From NCBI GenBank assembly GCA_001298545.1, contig LJCX01000026.1, positions 744,001 through 808,000 of the forward strand: a DNA stretch of 64,000 nucleotides, in the 5' to 3' direction. Both the position numbers and the translations under genes were made by a program. Shown piece after piece: positions 1 to 8,777 of this stretch (position 1 is its first letter; each line of letters begins with the position of its first letter). The notes under the pieces are model-generated. The model was not told where the DNA came from. It searched no databases and saw only the letters and a program-made list of their open reading frames with translations. Origin of the DNA: Actinobacteria bacterium OV320 (GTDB lineage: Bacteria > Actinomycetota > Actinomycetes > Streptomycetales > Streptomycetaceae).

Positions 1-339
1 GCCCTGGAGCTCGTCGACCGCGGCGCGGGCGGCGGCCCGCGGGGTGGGCACCGGGTCGTAGTGGCTGACCACGCTGATCCAGGTCCCGTCGGCGTTGCGC
101 ATCACGTGCAGTTCGACCCCGTCGACGTACACGCCGTAGCCGCCGCCGTGGTGATGGCCGCCGCCCTCGGTGGGCCGGCCCTGTATTCGGCGGCCCTTGT
201 AGACCTCGTCGAAGGAATCGGGGGAGCCGTGCGAGTCGTGCTGATGGTCGTCCGCCCGGGCGGCGGGGACGGCGACCAGCGCGGCACCGGTGACGGCGGC
301 CGCCGCGGTGAGTGCGCGACGACGGCTGAGTTCCGGCAT
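1..339 (-). CDS. melC1: Tyrosinase co-factor MelC1, 3' end cut by window edge
   Basis: The copper-transfer chaperone for tyrosinase MelC2 in melanin formation. Reading from the ATG at 339, 113 codons are visible. A twin-arginine-type leader (MPELSRRRALTAAAAV, then a hydrophobic stretch ending near ARADD) is followed by a His-rich stretch (GGGHHHGGG), the core YGVYVDGVELHVMRNADG and a C-terminal PTPRAAARAAVDELQG, which is the usual MelC1 pattern. A clear AGGAGGT ribosome site lies just upstream (about 344-350). The protein should end a few residues beyond the window, and melC2 would be expected next on the minus strand, outside this window. Seen: leader, His cluster, core motif. Known: MelC1 binds MelC2 and helps its export through Tat. 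Confidence 0.9.
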   Translation of the reverse strand, partial: MPELSRRRALTAAAAVTGAALVAVPAARADDHQHDSHGSPDSFDEVYKGRRIQGRPTEGGGHHHGGGYGVYVDGVELHVMRNADGTWISVVSHYDPVPTPRAAARAAVDELQG

Positions 340-695
340 GCGGGACCTCCTGGGATGCGTTCGGTTGACGACCCCGTATGCCTATCGACCTGGGGGAGAA
401 AGGGAGAAATCGCCCGAGAGGGGTTGGCTGTGATCAGGACAATCAATTACATGTCGTGCAATCTTGAACGAAGATGATCTTGTTGCGGGCGGGGGATCGG
501 CTCGGGCGGAAGGGGCAATTCCTTTCCGTGAACGCACCGGTTCCGGTGATCTTTCGCGCGCCGGCCTCTCCGCGGTGGTGTGGCCCACGTGGGGAAAGTG
601 GCGTGATCGGGCAGGTGGGGCGTCCCGGCGAGGGCATCGAGCCCTGCTACCCTGCGTCGTCAATCAACCACGTCTGGTAACTCCTGGGAGTGTGC
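340..695. other. Intergenic region between divergent melC1 and FAD monooxygenase
   Basis: A 356-base divergent region that must hold the promoters for melC1 (minus) and the monooxygenase (plus). It is less GC-rich around 430-480 (a run with ATCAATTACATG). A possible -10-like TACCCT lies near 648-653, but I cannot pair it with a -35. Short ORFs here look like chance reading frames. No convincing terminator or operator was seen. Confidence 0.5.
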
Positions 696-1907
696 GTGAA
701 GGTCGCCTGTGTCGGCGGCGGGCCCGCCGGCCTGTATCTCTCGATCCTGCTCAAGCGCCAGGATCCGTCCCACGACGTCACCGTCCACGAGCGCGACCCG
801 GAGGGCTCGACCTACGGCTGGGGTGTCACGTACTGGCAGGGACTCCTCGACCGACTCCGCGACTGCGACCCCGAGTCGGCGAGCGCGATCGAGGCGGAAT
901 CCGTCCGCTGGAACGAGGGCGTCGCCCACGTACGGGACCTGGCGACCCGTCAGCCGGGCGACGAGGGGCACGGCATCGGCCGGCACAAGCTGCTGGAGAT
1001 CCTCGCCGCCCGCGCCCGCGCCCTCGGCGTGCGGCTGGAGTACGAGAGCGGGATCACCGCCGAGAACCTGCCGGACGCCGATCTCGTCGTGGCCGGCGAC
1101 GGCGTGCACAGTGTTCTGCGCACGCACCACGCCGACGACTTCGGCGCCGAACTCACCCCGGGGCGCAACTCCTACATCTGGCTCGGCACCACCAAGGTGT
1201 TCGACTCCTTCACCTTCGCCTTCGTGGAGACCGAGCACGGCTGGATCTGGTGCTACGGCTACCCCTTCAGCTCCGAGCAGAGCACCTGCGTCATCGAGTG
1301 CGCCCCCGATACCCTGGCCGGACTCGGCCTCGACCGGGCGAGCGAGGGCGACGGACTGGCCCGGCTCGGGAAGCTCTTCGCGCACATCCTCGACGGCCGG
1401 CCCCTGATCGGCCGCGCCGCCGCCGACGGCAGCACCCAGTGGCTGACCTTCCGTACCCTCACCAACCGCAGCTGGTACCGCGGCAACCTCGTCCTTATCG
1501 GCGACGCCGCCCACACCACCCACTACTCGATCGGCGCCGGCACCACCCTCGCCCTGGAGGACGCCATCGCCCTCGCCGACGCCCTGCGGGAGAGCGCCGA
1601 CCTGCCGACGGCCCTCGCCCGCTACGAAGGGGAACGCAAGTCCGCCCTGCTGTCGCTGCAGAGCGCCGCCCGCTACAGCGCCCAGTGGTACGAGAACCTC
1701 ACCCGCTACATCCACCTCCCCCCGGAGCAGATGTTCGCCCTGCTCGGCCAGCGCCACTCACCCCTGCTGCCCTACGTCCCGCCCCAGCTGTACTACCGGC
1801 TCGACCGGGCCGCCGGGCAGCTGGGGGCCCTGCGCCGGTTCAAGCGCTGGCTGGGGCCGAAGCTGGCGCGCGGCGCGCACGCCAGGGCGCTGACCTCGCG
1901 AAAGTAG
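696..1907 (+). CDS. FAD-dependent monooxygenase (class A flavoprotein hydroxylase)
   Basis: About 403 residues. The N terminus has the Rossmann FAD motif CVGGGPAGLYLSILLK. The second FAD motif, GDAAHTTHYSIGAGT, is near residue 270 and is followed by ALEDA. This combination, with YGWGVTYW after the first strand, resembles the FAD domain of salicylyl-CoA and 2-aminobenzoyl-CoA hydroxylases and VioD-type enzymes. The expected reaction is NAD(P)H- and O2-dependent aromatic hydroxylation, but the substrate cannot be read from sequence. It lacks the C-terminal old-yellow-enzyme domain of the large CoA-ester hydroxylases. I chose GTG 696 over GTG 690 because GGGAG at 686-690 is then correctly spaced. 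It appears to be a single-gene unit. Confidence 0.82.
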   Translation: MKVACVGGGPAGLYLSILLKRQDPSHDVTVHERDPEGSTYGWGVTYWQGLLDRLRDCDPESASAIEAESVRWNEGVAHVRDLATRQPGDEGHGIGRHKLLEILAARARALGVRLEYESGITAENLPDADLVVAGDGVHSVLRTHHADDFGAELTPGRNSYIWLGTTKVFDSFTFAFVETEHGWIWCYGYPFSSEQSTCVIECAPDTLAGLGLDRASEGDGLARLGKLFAHILDGRPLIGRAAADGSTQWLTFRTLTNRSWYRGNLVLIGDAAHTTHYSIGAGTTLALEDAIALADALRESADLPTALARYEGERKSALLSLQSAARYSAQWYENLTRYIHLPPEQMFALLGQRHSPLLPYVPPQLYYRLDRAAGQLGALRRFKRWLGPKLARGAHARALTSRK

Positions 1908-1941
1908 CCGGGAGACCGTCACGGAGACACGGACGGGCATG

Positions 1942-1984
1942 GGGTGAATGGCAATTCACTGATACGGTGAATTGCCATTCACCC
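1942..1984. promoter_or_regulatory. Perfect 18-bp inverted repeat; double TetR-type operator (or hairpin)
   Basis: GGGTGAATGGCAATTCAC (1942-1959) is repeated as its exact reverse complement at 1967-1984, with a 7-base spacer. Each arm is itself palindromic (GTGAAT-N4-ATTCAC), so the site offers two 16-bp operators 23 bp apart. T5 follows at 1985-1989, so it could also terminate the upstream gene. Its position 33 bases before the MFS start, in a transcription unit that includes a TetR gene, favours an autoregulatory operator. Confidence 0.75.
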
Positions 1985-2016
1985 TTTTTCGTTTCCTTCA
2001 GGCCGCTGGAGTGTCC

Positions 2017-3501
2017 ATGGCGTCGCCCGCTCCGATACCCGCCCGGGCAGAGGGAGCAGCCGGTCCACGGGCCCGGCTCACCATCTGGGTCCTGGCGTAC
2101 TGCGGCATCCTCATGGCGGTCATGCAGACCGTCGTCGTTCCCCTGCTGCCCGACCTGCCCCGGCTGACCGGCGCCTCGGCGGGCGCGGTCTCCTGGATGG
2201 TGACCGCCTCGCTGCTGTCCGGCGCGGTCCTCACCCCCGTCCTCGGCCGCGCCGGGGACATGTACGGCAAGCGGCGCGTGCTGCTCGTCTCGTTCGGCCT
2301 GATGGCCGCCGGCTCGGTGATCTGCGCCCTGACCTCCGACATCGGCGTGCTGATCGCGGCCCGGACCCTCCAGGGCGCCGCGTCCTCCGTCGTCCCGCTG
2401 TCCATCAGCATCCTGCGCGACGAACTGCCGCCGGAACGCCGGGGATCCGCCGTGGCGCTGATGAGCTCCACCGTGGGTATCGGCGCCGCGCTCGGACTGC
2501 CGGCGGCGGCCGTGGTCGTGCAGTACGCCAACTGGCACGTGATGTTCTGGGTGACCGCCGCGCTGGGCGCGACCGGGGTCGCGCTGATCCGCTGGGCGGT
2601 GCCGGAGTCGCCCGTGCGCGAGCCCGGCCGATTCGACGTGACGGGGGCGCTCGGGCTGGCCGTCGGGCTGATCAGCCTGCTCCTCGCCGTGTCCCAGGGC
2701 GGCCAGTGGGGCTGGGGGAGTGCCCGGGTAGTGGGTCTGTTCCTCGCCGCCGTGCTCGTCCTCTGCCTGTGGTGGTGGCATCAACTGCGTGCCGAACAGC
2801 CCCTGGTGGACCTGCGGTTGGTGTCCCGGCCGAGGGTGGGCCTGTCCCATGTGGCGGCGCTCCTGACCGGCTTCGCCTTCTACGCCAACTCCCTGGTGAC
2901 CGCCCAGTTGGTGCAGGCGCCCGAGGCCAGCGGGTACGGGCTCGGGCTGTCCATCGTCCAGACGGGCCTGTGCCTGCTGCCCGGCGGCATCACCATGCTG
3001 CTGTTCTCGCCGCTCTCCGCCCGTATCTCCGAAAGACGCGGGCCGCGGATCACCCTCGCCCTCGGTGCCGCCGTCATCGCCTCCGGGTACGCCCTGCGCA
3101 TCGCCGACAGCCGCGACCTGTGGATGATCATGGTGGGGGCGACGGTCGTGGCGACCGGCACCACCCTCGCGTACTCGGCGCTGCCCTCGCTGATCCTGCG
3201 TGCGGTCCCGCCCGGACAGACCGCCTCGGCGAACGGCTTCAACGTGCTGATGCGCACCATCGGCCAGGCCACCTCCAGCGCCGCCGTCGCCGCCGTCCTC
3301 GTCCACCACACCGGCCTCGTCGGCGGAGTACCGGTGCCGACCCTGCACGGCTATCTGCTGGCGTTCGGCGTCGCGGGCGCGGTGGCCCTGGCCGCGTGCG
3401 CGGTGGCGCTCACCATCCCCGGCGACGCCGGACCGCAGGACACCCGGCGGGTCCGCGGCCGTACCCGCTCCGTCGGCGACGGGGCGTTGGAGGGAGCATG
3501 A
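2017..3501 (+). CDS. MFS drug exporter, DHA2-type (14-helix)
   Basis: About 494 residues, strongly hydrophobic, with the MFS motif A (GRAGDMYGKRR) after the second helix and motif-C-like glycine-rich helices. Length and helix count fit the 14-helix DHA2 family of proton-coupled drug exporters. ATG 2017 is chosen because GGAG lies 5-6 bases upstream; in-frame TTG and GTG codons further up would fall inside or just after the palindromic operator. The stop overlaps the start of the TetR gene by ATGA (3498-3501), so the two are translationally coupled. The likely arrangement is an exporter repressed by its downstream partner until a drug-like ligand binds. The substrate is unknown. Confidence 0.85.
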   Translation: MASPAPIPARAEGAAGPRARLTIWVLAYCGILMAVMQTVVVPLLPDLPRLTGASAGAVSWMVTASLLSGAVLTPVLGRAGDMYGKRRVLLVSFGLMAAGSVICALTSDIGVLIAARTLQGAASSVVPLSISILRDELPPERRGSAVALMSSTVGIGAALGLPAAAVVVQYANWHVMFWVTAALGATGVALIRWAVPESPVREPGRFDVTGALGLAVGLISLLLAVSQGGQWGWGSARVVGLFLAAVLVLCLWWWHQLRAEQPLVDLRLVSRPRVGLSHVAALLTGFAFYANSLVTAQLVQAPEASGYGLGLSIVQTGLCLLPGGITMLLFSPLSARISERRGPRITLALGAAVIASGYALRIADSRDLWMIMVGATVVATGTTLAYSALPSLILRAVPPGQTASANGFNVLMRTIGQATSSAAVAAVLVHHTGLVGGVPVPTLHGYLLAFGVAGAVALAACAVALTIPGDAGPQDTRRVRGRTRSVGDGALEGA

Positions 3502-4103
3502 GTGCCGTGAGCACTCCATCCGACGCCTCGGCCGCGCCCCGGCCGCCGGCCCCCGCCCGGCGCGACGCCGAGGCGACCAAGGCGGCGATCCTGCGCGCCG
3601 CCCGGTACTTCCTCGCCCGACAGGCGCACGCCGACATCACCCTCAAGGCCGTCGCGGAACGCGCCGGGGTGAGCGCGCCGCTGGTCCTGAAGTACTTCGG
3701 CAACAAGGACGCCCTGTTCGCCCGGGTGATGTCCTTCGAGGAGGACGCCGACGCCCTGCTCGACGCCCCGCTGGGGGAGCTGGGCGCGCACATGGTCCGG
3801 CACGTGGTGGCGAGCCAGCGCGAGCGCGGCGCCGACCCCGTGCTGCGCATCGCGTTCGCGCCCCTGCACGGCGACCACGGCGACATCCTGCGCGCCAACT
3901 TCCGCACCCAGGTCACCGAACGCCTGGCCGCCCGCCTCGCCGGACCCGACCCGGGGATCCGGGCCGAACTCGCCGTGGCCACCGTGCTCGGCCTGGGCGT
4001 GATGTTCGGCATCGCCCGCGGGAGCGAACTCAGGGCGACGCCGATCGAGGACATCGTCGCGCGGTACGGGCCGACGGCGCAGGCCCATCTGGACGGTCGC
4101 TGA
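3498..4103 (+). CDS. TetR family transcriptional regulator
   Basis: 201 residues. An N-terminal helix-turn-helix (about residues 22-70) has ATKAAILRAARYFLA followed by AERAGVSAPLVLKYFGNKDALF, typical of TetR. The ligand domain resembles the TetR_C type found in many Streptomyces regulators. It starts inside the stop codon of the MFS exporter gene, so the two are co-translated. The double palindrome upstream of the exporter is the obvious operator candidate, giving autoregulation of exporter plus repressor. Ligand not predictable. Confidence 0.87.
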   Translation: MSAVSTPSDASAAPRPPAPARRDAEATKAAILRAARYFLARQAHADITLKAVAERAGVSAPLVLKYFGNKDALFARVMSFEEDADALLDAPLGELGAHMVRHVVASQRERGADPVLRIAFAPLHGDHGDILRANFRTQVTERLAARLAGPDPGIRAELAVATVLGLGVMFGIARGSELRATPIEDIVARYGPTAQAHLDGR

Positions 4104-4127
4104 CCGTCGCCTGTCGCCCCGGTCTTC

Positions 4128-5864
4128 CTAGGGGAACAGCCGCCCGTGCAGGGGCGCGCGGAACACCCGGTGCGGATCGAGCCGTTCCAGCACGGCCGCC
4201 GCCTCGTCCCACGCGCCGCCGAAGGACCCGGGCACCGCCGTCCCGAGCACCTCCCCGTCGCTCCACGCGGCCTCGTCCGTGTACGCCCAGCCCTTCGACC
4301 ACTCCACCCGGGTGCGGGCGTGCGTGCCGTCGTAGGTCGAGAGGAGGAAGCGCTCCAGCTCACGGTAGAACGCGTCGGCGTACGGCGTCCCCGGCAGCGT
4401 CAGCACGTCCAGCCACACGGCCGTGTCCCACTCGGGGTGGTCCGGGTCGGGCCGCAGCGCGGAGAGCGCCGGCGCCCGGGCACCGGTGAGACCGGCCTCG
4501 GCCGGATCGTCGAGACCGGTCACCCGGATCTCCACCGACCCGTTGACGGGGAAGCGGCACAGGGCGGCGTACGCGGTCAGCCGCTCCCGGTAGAAGGAGG
4601 TGAACTCGGAGACGACACGCTGGACCTGGTCCCGGCCGGTCAGGACCGCGTACCCGTTGGCGTGCACCCGCAGGGTGGTCGGCCTGATGTACAGCAGGGT
4701 GTTCTTCGACGGCCCCCAGATGTCCGCCGACAGGGTCGCCACGAGCCCGAGCGCGGCCACGTCGAGCTGGGCGTTGCCGAGCACCGGCGCCAGATACCAG
4801 GCCGCGTCCGCGACCATCCGCCCGGCCAGGTCCGCCACCGGCTTCGGCACGTTGTCGGAGAAGGGATACGGGTACGGCGACGTCACGCGCCGTGAGGTGA
4901 GCGGCCTGGCCGGTTCGACGGACCACACCTTGAGCCAGGGGAACTCGGTGAACGCGAACCAGATCGCCTCGACCCGGCCCTCGGCCTCCAGGAAGGCCGC
5001 CAGGCTCCGCCCCTGCGCGCCGGGCGCCGCGAACAGTTCCTTCGCCGGGATGTCCGTACGGCTCACGCACCGCAGGTTGCTGTTCGCCCCCACCCGCAGC
5101 ACCACCTCGGTGACCAGCGACCGCCCGAGATGCGTGAGCAGCGCCGCGCAGTCCGCCTCGTCACGGCGGTACGTCCGCAGGGCGTAGGCCCCGCTGTCCG
5201 CGTCCCACACCACGGCCGTCAGGGAGAGCACGCGGTTGCTGAGCGAGCCGTACGTCTGTCCGGGCAGCCGCTGCTCGCCCCGCGCCGGTACGGCGGTGCC
5301 GTGCGCGTCGACGGCGAGGGCGCCGCCCAGGGTGAGGTCGCCGGGGGCCGGCGCGGCGGTGACGCCGAGACCGTGCCCTTCGAGGTAGGTGAGCAGGGTT
5401 TCGAGGGTGACCCCCGCCCCGGCCCGCACCTCGTCGGCCGACTCCAGGGCCAGGCCGGTCAGATGCGCCGCGGTGTCGACGAGCAGGACCGGCGCGTCCG
5501 CGGCCAGGCCCTCCGGGACGGTCAGGGGCGACCAGCCGTGCGAGGCGCCCCGGGGCCGGACCGTCCAGCCGTGCCGCCAGGCCCAGTTGACGACCTCCAC
5601 CGCCCGGACGGGGTCCTCGGGCGCGCAGGCCCACACGCCGGTCACGGTGATCTCGCCGTCCCAGTTGCGGTACGCCGTACGGGAGAGGGGCACGTCCGGG
5701 GGGAAGTCCGGCAACTCCTGCGCCGCGACGGCCGGATCGGCGGCCACCAGGAGAGGCGCGCCGAGCAGGGCGGCGGCCGCGGTGCCCAGGAAGCCACGAC
5801 GGGCCCAGGAGGAGTCTCCGCCCTTGGCCCCCGGCTGATGGTTGCTCACTGAACGATCAGTCAC
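4128..5864 (-). CDS. Tat-exported cholesterol-oxidase-type FAD oxidoreductase (VAO family)
   Basis: About 578 residues. A twin-arginine leader (ARRGFLGTAA, arginines near 22-23, cleavage near AVAAQ) indicates export. The FAD domain carries RPRGASHGW, whose histidine (about 109) matches the covalent flavin attachment site of class II (Brevibacterium-type) cholesterol oxidase. Further on, SVEIRVTG supplies the Glu-x-Arg pair that forms that enzyme's active site. The expected reaction is oxidation of a 3-beta-hydroxysterol or related alcohol with release of H2O2. GTG 5864 is preferred (GGTGAG just upstream); GTG 5891 and GTG 5849 are alternatives. It is convergent with the TetR gene and divergent from the aldo/keto reductase. 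The true substrate may not be cholesterol. Confidence 0.8.
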   Translation of the reverse strand: MTDRSVSNHQPGAKGGDSSWARRGFLGTAAAALLGAPLLVAADPAVAAQELPDFPPDVPLSRTAYRNWDGEITVTGVWACAPEDPVRAVEVVNWAWRHGWTVRPRGASHGWSPLTVPEGLAADAPVLLVDTAAHLTGLALESADEVRAGAGVTLETLLTYLEGHGLGVTAAPAPGDLTLGGALAVDAHGTAVPARGEQRLPGQTYGSLSNRVLSLTAVVWDADSGAYALRTYRRDEADCAALLTHLGRSLVTEVVLRVGANSNLRCVSRTDIPAKELFAAPGAQGRSLAAFLEAEGRVEAIWFAFTEFPWLKVWSVEPARPLTSRRVTSPYPYPFSDNVPKPVADLAGRMVADAAWYLAPVLGNAQLDVAALGLVATLSADIWGPSKNTLLYIRPTTLRVHANGYAVLTGRDQVQRVVSEFTSFYRERLTAYAALCRFPVNGSVEIRVTGLDDPAEAGLTGARAPALSALRPDPDHPEWDTAVWLDVLTLPGTPYADAFYRELERFLLSTYDGTHARTRVEWSKGWAYTDEAAWSDGEVLGTAVPGSFGGAWDEAAAVLERLDPHRVFRAPLHGRLFP

Positions 5865-6000
5865 GCGCTCACCGTAGGGGCCCGTCCGCACATACGGCCG
5901 CCGTCTCGAACAGCGTCACTCGTGAGGGTGAAAGATTCCCCGGTGGCAGCCCGGAGCGGTCCGTTCCGCACCAGGTCACGGCGGATGACAGACTGACGTC

Positions 6001-6984
6001 ATGGACGAGCGCGAATTCGGTAGGTCTGGTCAGCACGCATCCGTCGTCGGTCTCGGCACCTGGCAACTGGGCGCCGACTGGGGAGACGTCGACGACAAGG
6101 AGGCGCTGACCGTTCTGGAGGCGGCGGCCGAGTCGGGGGTGACCTTCTTCGACACCGCCGACGTCTACGGCGACGGACGCAGCGAGCAGACCATCGCCAC
6201 CTTCCTGAGCGGCCGGCCCGACCTGCACGTGCTGGTCGCCACCAAGATGGGCCGCCGCGTCGACCAGATCCCCGAGAACTACGTCCTGGACAACTTCCGC
6301 GCCTGGAACGACCGCTCCCGGCGCAACCTCGGCGTCGACCGCGTCGACCTGGTGCAGCTGCACTGCCCGCCCACCCCCGTCTACTCCCGTGACGAGGTCT
6401 TCGACGCCCTCGACACCCTCGTCGAGGAGGAACGCATCGCGCACTACGGGGTCAGCGTGGAGACCTGCGCCGAGGCCCTCACCGCGGTCGCCCGGCCGGG
6501 GGTGGCGAGCGTGCAGATCATCCTCAACCCGTTCCGGCTGAAGCCCCTGTACGAGGTGCTCCCGGCGGCCCGGGAGGCCGGCGTCGGCATCATCGCCCGC
6601 GTCCCGCTCGCCTCCGGACTGCTCTCCGGCAAGTACACCAAGGACACCGTCTTCCCGGAGAACGACCACCGCGCCTACAACCGGCACGGCGAGTCCTTCG
6701 ACCAGGGCGAGACGTTCTCCGGCGTCGACTACGCCACCGGCGTCGAGGCCGCCGTCGAGTTCGCCGCCCTCGCGCCCGAGGGGTACACGCCGGCCCAGCT
6801 GGCGCTGCGCTGGATCATCCAGCAGCCCGGCGTGACCACCGTCATCCCGGGTGCCCGCTCACCCGAACAGGCCCGCGCCAACGCGGCCGCCGCCAAGCTC
6901 CCGGAGCTGACCGGGGAGACCCTCGCCGCGGTCCGCGACCTCTACGAGCGGCGCGTGAAGGAGCAGGTCGAGGGACGCTGGTAG
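6001..6984 (+). CDS. Aldo/keto reductase
   Basis: 327 residues with the AKR fold signature. The catalytic tetrad is visible: Asp51 and Tyr56 (FFDTADVYG), Lys82 (ATKMGRR) and His121 (LVQLHCP). The C-terminal NADPH-binding segment TVIPGARSPEQARAN is also present. It should reduce aldehydes or ketones with NADPH; the natural substrate is unknown. No Shine-Dalgarno sequence is evident before ATG 6001 and a -10-like CAGACT lies about 6 bases upstream, so the mRNA may be leaderless. It stands alone between divergent and downstream genes. Confidence 0.87.
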   Translation: MDEREFGRSGQHASVVGLGTWQLGADWGDVDDKEALTVLEAAAESGVTFFDTADVYGDGRSEQTIATFLSGRPDLHVLVATKMGRRVDQIPENYVLDNFRAWNDRSRRNLGVDRVDLVQLHCPPTPVYSRDEVFDALDTLVEEERIAHYGVSVETCAEALTAVARPGVASVQIILNPFRLKPLYEVLPAAREAGVGIIARVPLASGLLSGKYTKDTVFPENDHRAYNRHGESFDQGETFSGVDYATGVEAAVEFAALAPEGYTPAQLALRWIIQQPGVTTVIPGARSPEQARANAAAAKLPELTGETLAAVRDLYERRVKEQVEGRW

Positions 6985-7076
6985 CCACGAGCAAGCGACG
7001 GACCGAGAGAACCGCCGTTCACGGGGTACTCGCCGGGAGAGAGGGGACCGACCACTCGAACGGGAGGACAGCACAC

Positions 7077-7574
7077 GTGACGGACACGGCGGCGAAGGCC
7101 GAGCGGCGCACGGGGCGGGACGAGACCGAGGAGGAGAGAGCCGACCGTATGTGGGGGGAGCTGATCCAGGAGATCAGGGTCGCCCAGACGGGCGTGCAGA
7201 TCCTCTTCGGCTTCCTGCTGACCGTCGTGTTCACCCCGCGCTACGCGGACCTGCAACACGTCGACCAGGTCATCTACATCGTGACCGTGGTCCTGGGCGC
7301 CTGCGCGACGGGCGCCCTCATAGGTCCCGTCTCCCTGCACCGCCTGGTCTCCGGGCGCCGCGTGAAACCGCAGGCGGTGCAGTGGGCGTCCCGGCTGACC
7401 TTCGTCGGCCTGCTCCTGCTGCTCGCCACCATGACCGCCTCGCTGCTGCTGATCCTGCGCGTGGCCACCCACGACGAGTTCGTGCCCTACCTCGTCGCGG
7501 GTGTGTTCACGTGGTACGCGCTGTGCTGGTTCGTGCTGCCGCTGTGGACCCGCCGCCGCTACACGACGGACTGA
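7077..7574 (+). CDS. DUF6328 family small membrane protein
   Basis: 165 residues. A charged N terminus rich in Glu and Arg is followed by ELIQEIRVAQTGVQILFGFLL, the hallmark of this actinobacterial family, then four predicted membrane helices (about 45-65, 75-95, 108-130, 138-158). Function is unknown. GTG 7077 has GGGAGGAC about 8 bases upstream. It converges on the next gene with 24 bases between stops. Confidence 0.8.
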   Translation: MTDTAAKAERRTGRDETEEERADRMWGELIQEIRVAQTGVQILFGFLLTVVFTPRYADLQHVDQVIYIVTVVLGACATGALIGPVSLHRLVSGRRVKPQAVQWASRLTFVGLLLLLATMTASLLLILRVATHDEFVPYLVAGVFTWYALCWFVLPLWTRRRYTTD

Positions 7575-7598
7575 CACCGGACACGCGCCGGCGCCGGA

Positions 7599-8657
7599 CT
7601 AACCGGCTTCCGGCGCGGTGCCCCGGGCACCGCGCAGCGCGGTGATGCAGCTGCCGATCGCCTGCTGGAGCTCCTCCAGTTGCTGGACCATGTCGTCCTC
7701 GTAGAACTCCTGCGCGTCGACGTCGTCGAAGGTCAGCTCCTCGAACACCTTCGTCGCCCGCTGGAGGCTGCTGTAGAACTTCGTGCGCCGCTCCTGGACG
7801 CGCAGCTCGGGGTCGGCCTCGACGGTCTCCACGACCAGGCTCTTCATCGTGTCGTAGGCATCGCTCGCCCACTCGCCCGCGTCCTCGTCGTCGTTCAGCT
7901 CGTCGAGCAGCGAGAGGTGGCGTTCGGCCTCCTGGCGCAGCTCGGCCGGCGCGTCGAGGGTGAGGGTCTGTCCTGCGGGCGTCTTGATCTGGCCGGACTC
8001 GGCGATCTGACGCACGTAGCCGATGCGGTCGGCCGAGCGGCTCTCGGTGGCCACGGCCTTCTTGAGGTCGTCGGTGCGTACGACGTCCCGGGCCAGCTCG
8101 ATCTGGAGATCGGGGTCCTCCTTGAGGCGGTCCAGGAGGGCGGCGCGGGCCGCGCGGGCGGTCGACGGGTCGGCGAGGATCGCGGCGCGCAGCGCGGTGG
8201 GGTTCTCCGCGACCTCCAGCGCCTTCGTCGGACGGATGCCCTCGGCCTCGGCGGCCTCCGCGATGGCGGTGCCGCGCTCCGAGCCCGCGCTGGACCGGGA
8301 GACGTAGTAGGTCAGCCACACCTCGGCGTCCGGCAGCTCGACCTCCTGGCCCGGCGCGAGCTCCTCGAAGTGCGGGACGAGACCGTCGTCCGCCGCCCGG
8401 TCCCAGGCCTTGTAGTACCGCATGACGCGCTCGGCGGAGCAGCCGGCCAGTTCGGCGAACTCCTTCGCCGACACCTTCGGCGTCTCGTCCGCGCTCTGCC
8501 CGCCCGGCCGGACGCTGCGCGCCACCATCAGGCCGAAGGCCCACCCGCCGGTCCGCGCGTAGACGCCGAACTCACGGGCGTCCCGCGCCACGAGGTCGGA
8601 CAGGGGCGCGGGGGACGTCTCGGGGGACGTCTCGGGCAGGTCGATCGCCAGGGTCAC
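7599..8657 (-). CDS. Uncharacterised acidic protein with putative N-terminal HTH
   Basis: 352 residues; I do not recognise the family. After a short ETSPETSPAP repeat, the N-terminal third (AREFGVYARTGGWAFGLMVA, then KVSAKEFAELAGCSAERVMRYYKAW) looks like a winged or simple helix-turn-helix. The rest is charged, helical and acidic, ending in a Glu/Gln-rich segment (EFYEDDMVQQLEELQQAI) that may be a coiled coil. No signal peptide or membrane helix. GTG 8657 has GAGGAG 7 bases upstream; the longer reading from 8699 lacks this. Composition and codon use match neighbours, so it is a real gene. A DNA-binding or nucleoid role is only a guess. Confidence 0.7.
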   Translation of the reverse strand: MTLAIDLPETSPETSPAPLSDLVARDAREFGVYARTGGWAFGLMVARSVRPGGQSADETPKVSAKEFAELAGCSAERVMRYYKAWDRAADDGLVPHFEELAPGQEVELPDAEVWLTYYVSRSSAGSERGTAIAEAAEAEGIRPTKALEVAENPTALRAAILADPSTARAARAALLDRLKEDPDLQIELARDVVRTDDLKKAVATESRSADRIGYVRQIAESGQIKTPAGQTLTLDAPAELRQEAERHLSLLDELNDDEDAGEWASDAYDTMKSLVVETVEADPELRVQERRTKFYSSLQRATKVFEELTFDDVDAQEFYEDDMVQQLEELQQAIGSCITALRGARGTAPEAG

Positions 8658-8777
8658 GGATGACTCTCCTCTGCGGGCTGCTGGACGTAGGATCGGCACT
8701 GCGAAAGTGCAGACCGGCAGCCTATATGCACCTCTTGGCGATGCTTTGCCGGACCCGCGTGCGGGCCGCGCGGCCCG

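Noticed and set aside
61..477. Plus-strand frame over melC1
   Set aside because: It is antisense to melC1, and the minus-strand protein is clearly recognisable.
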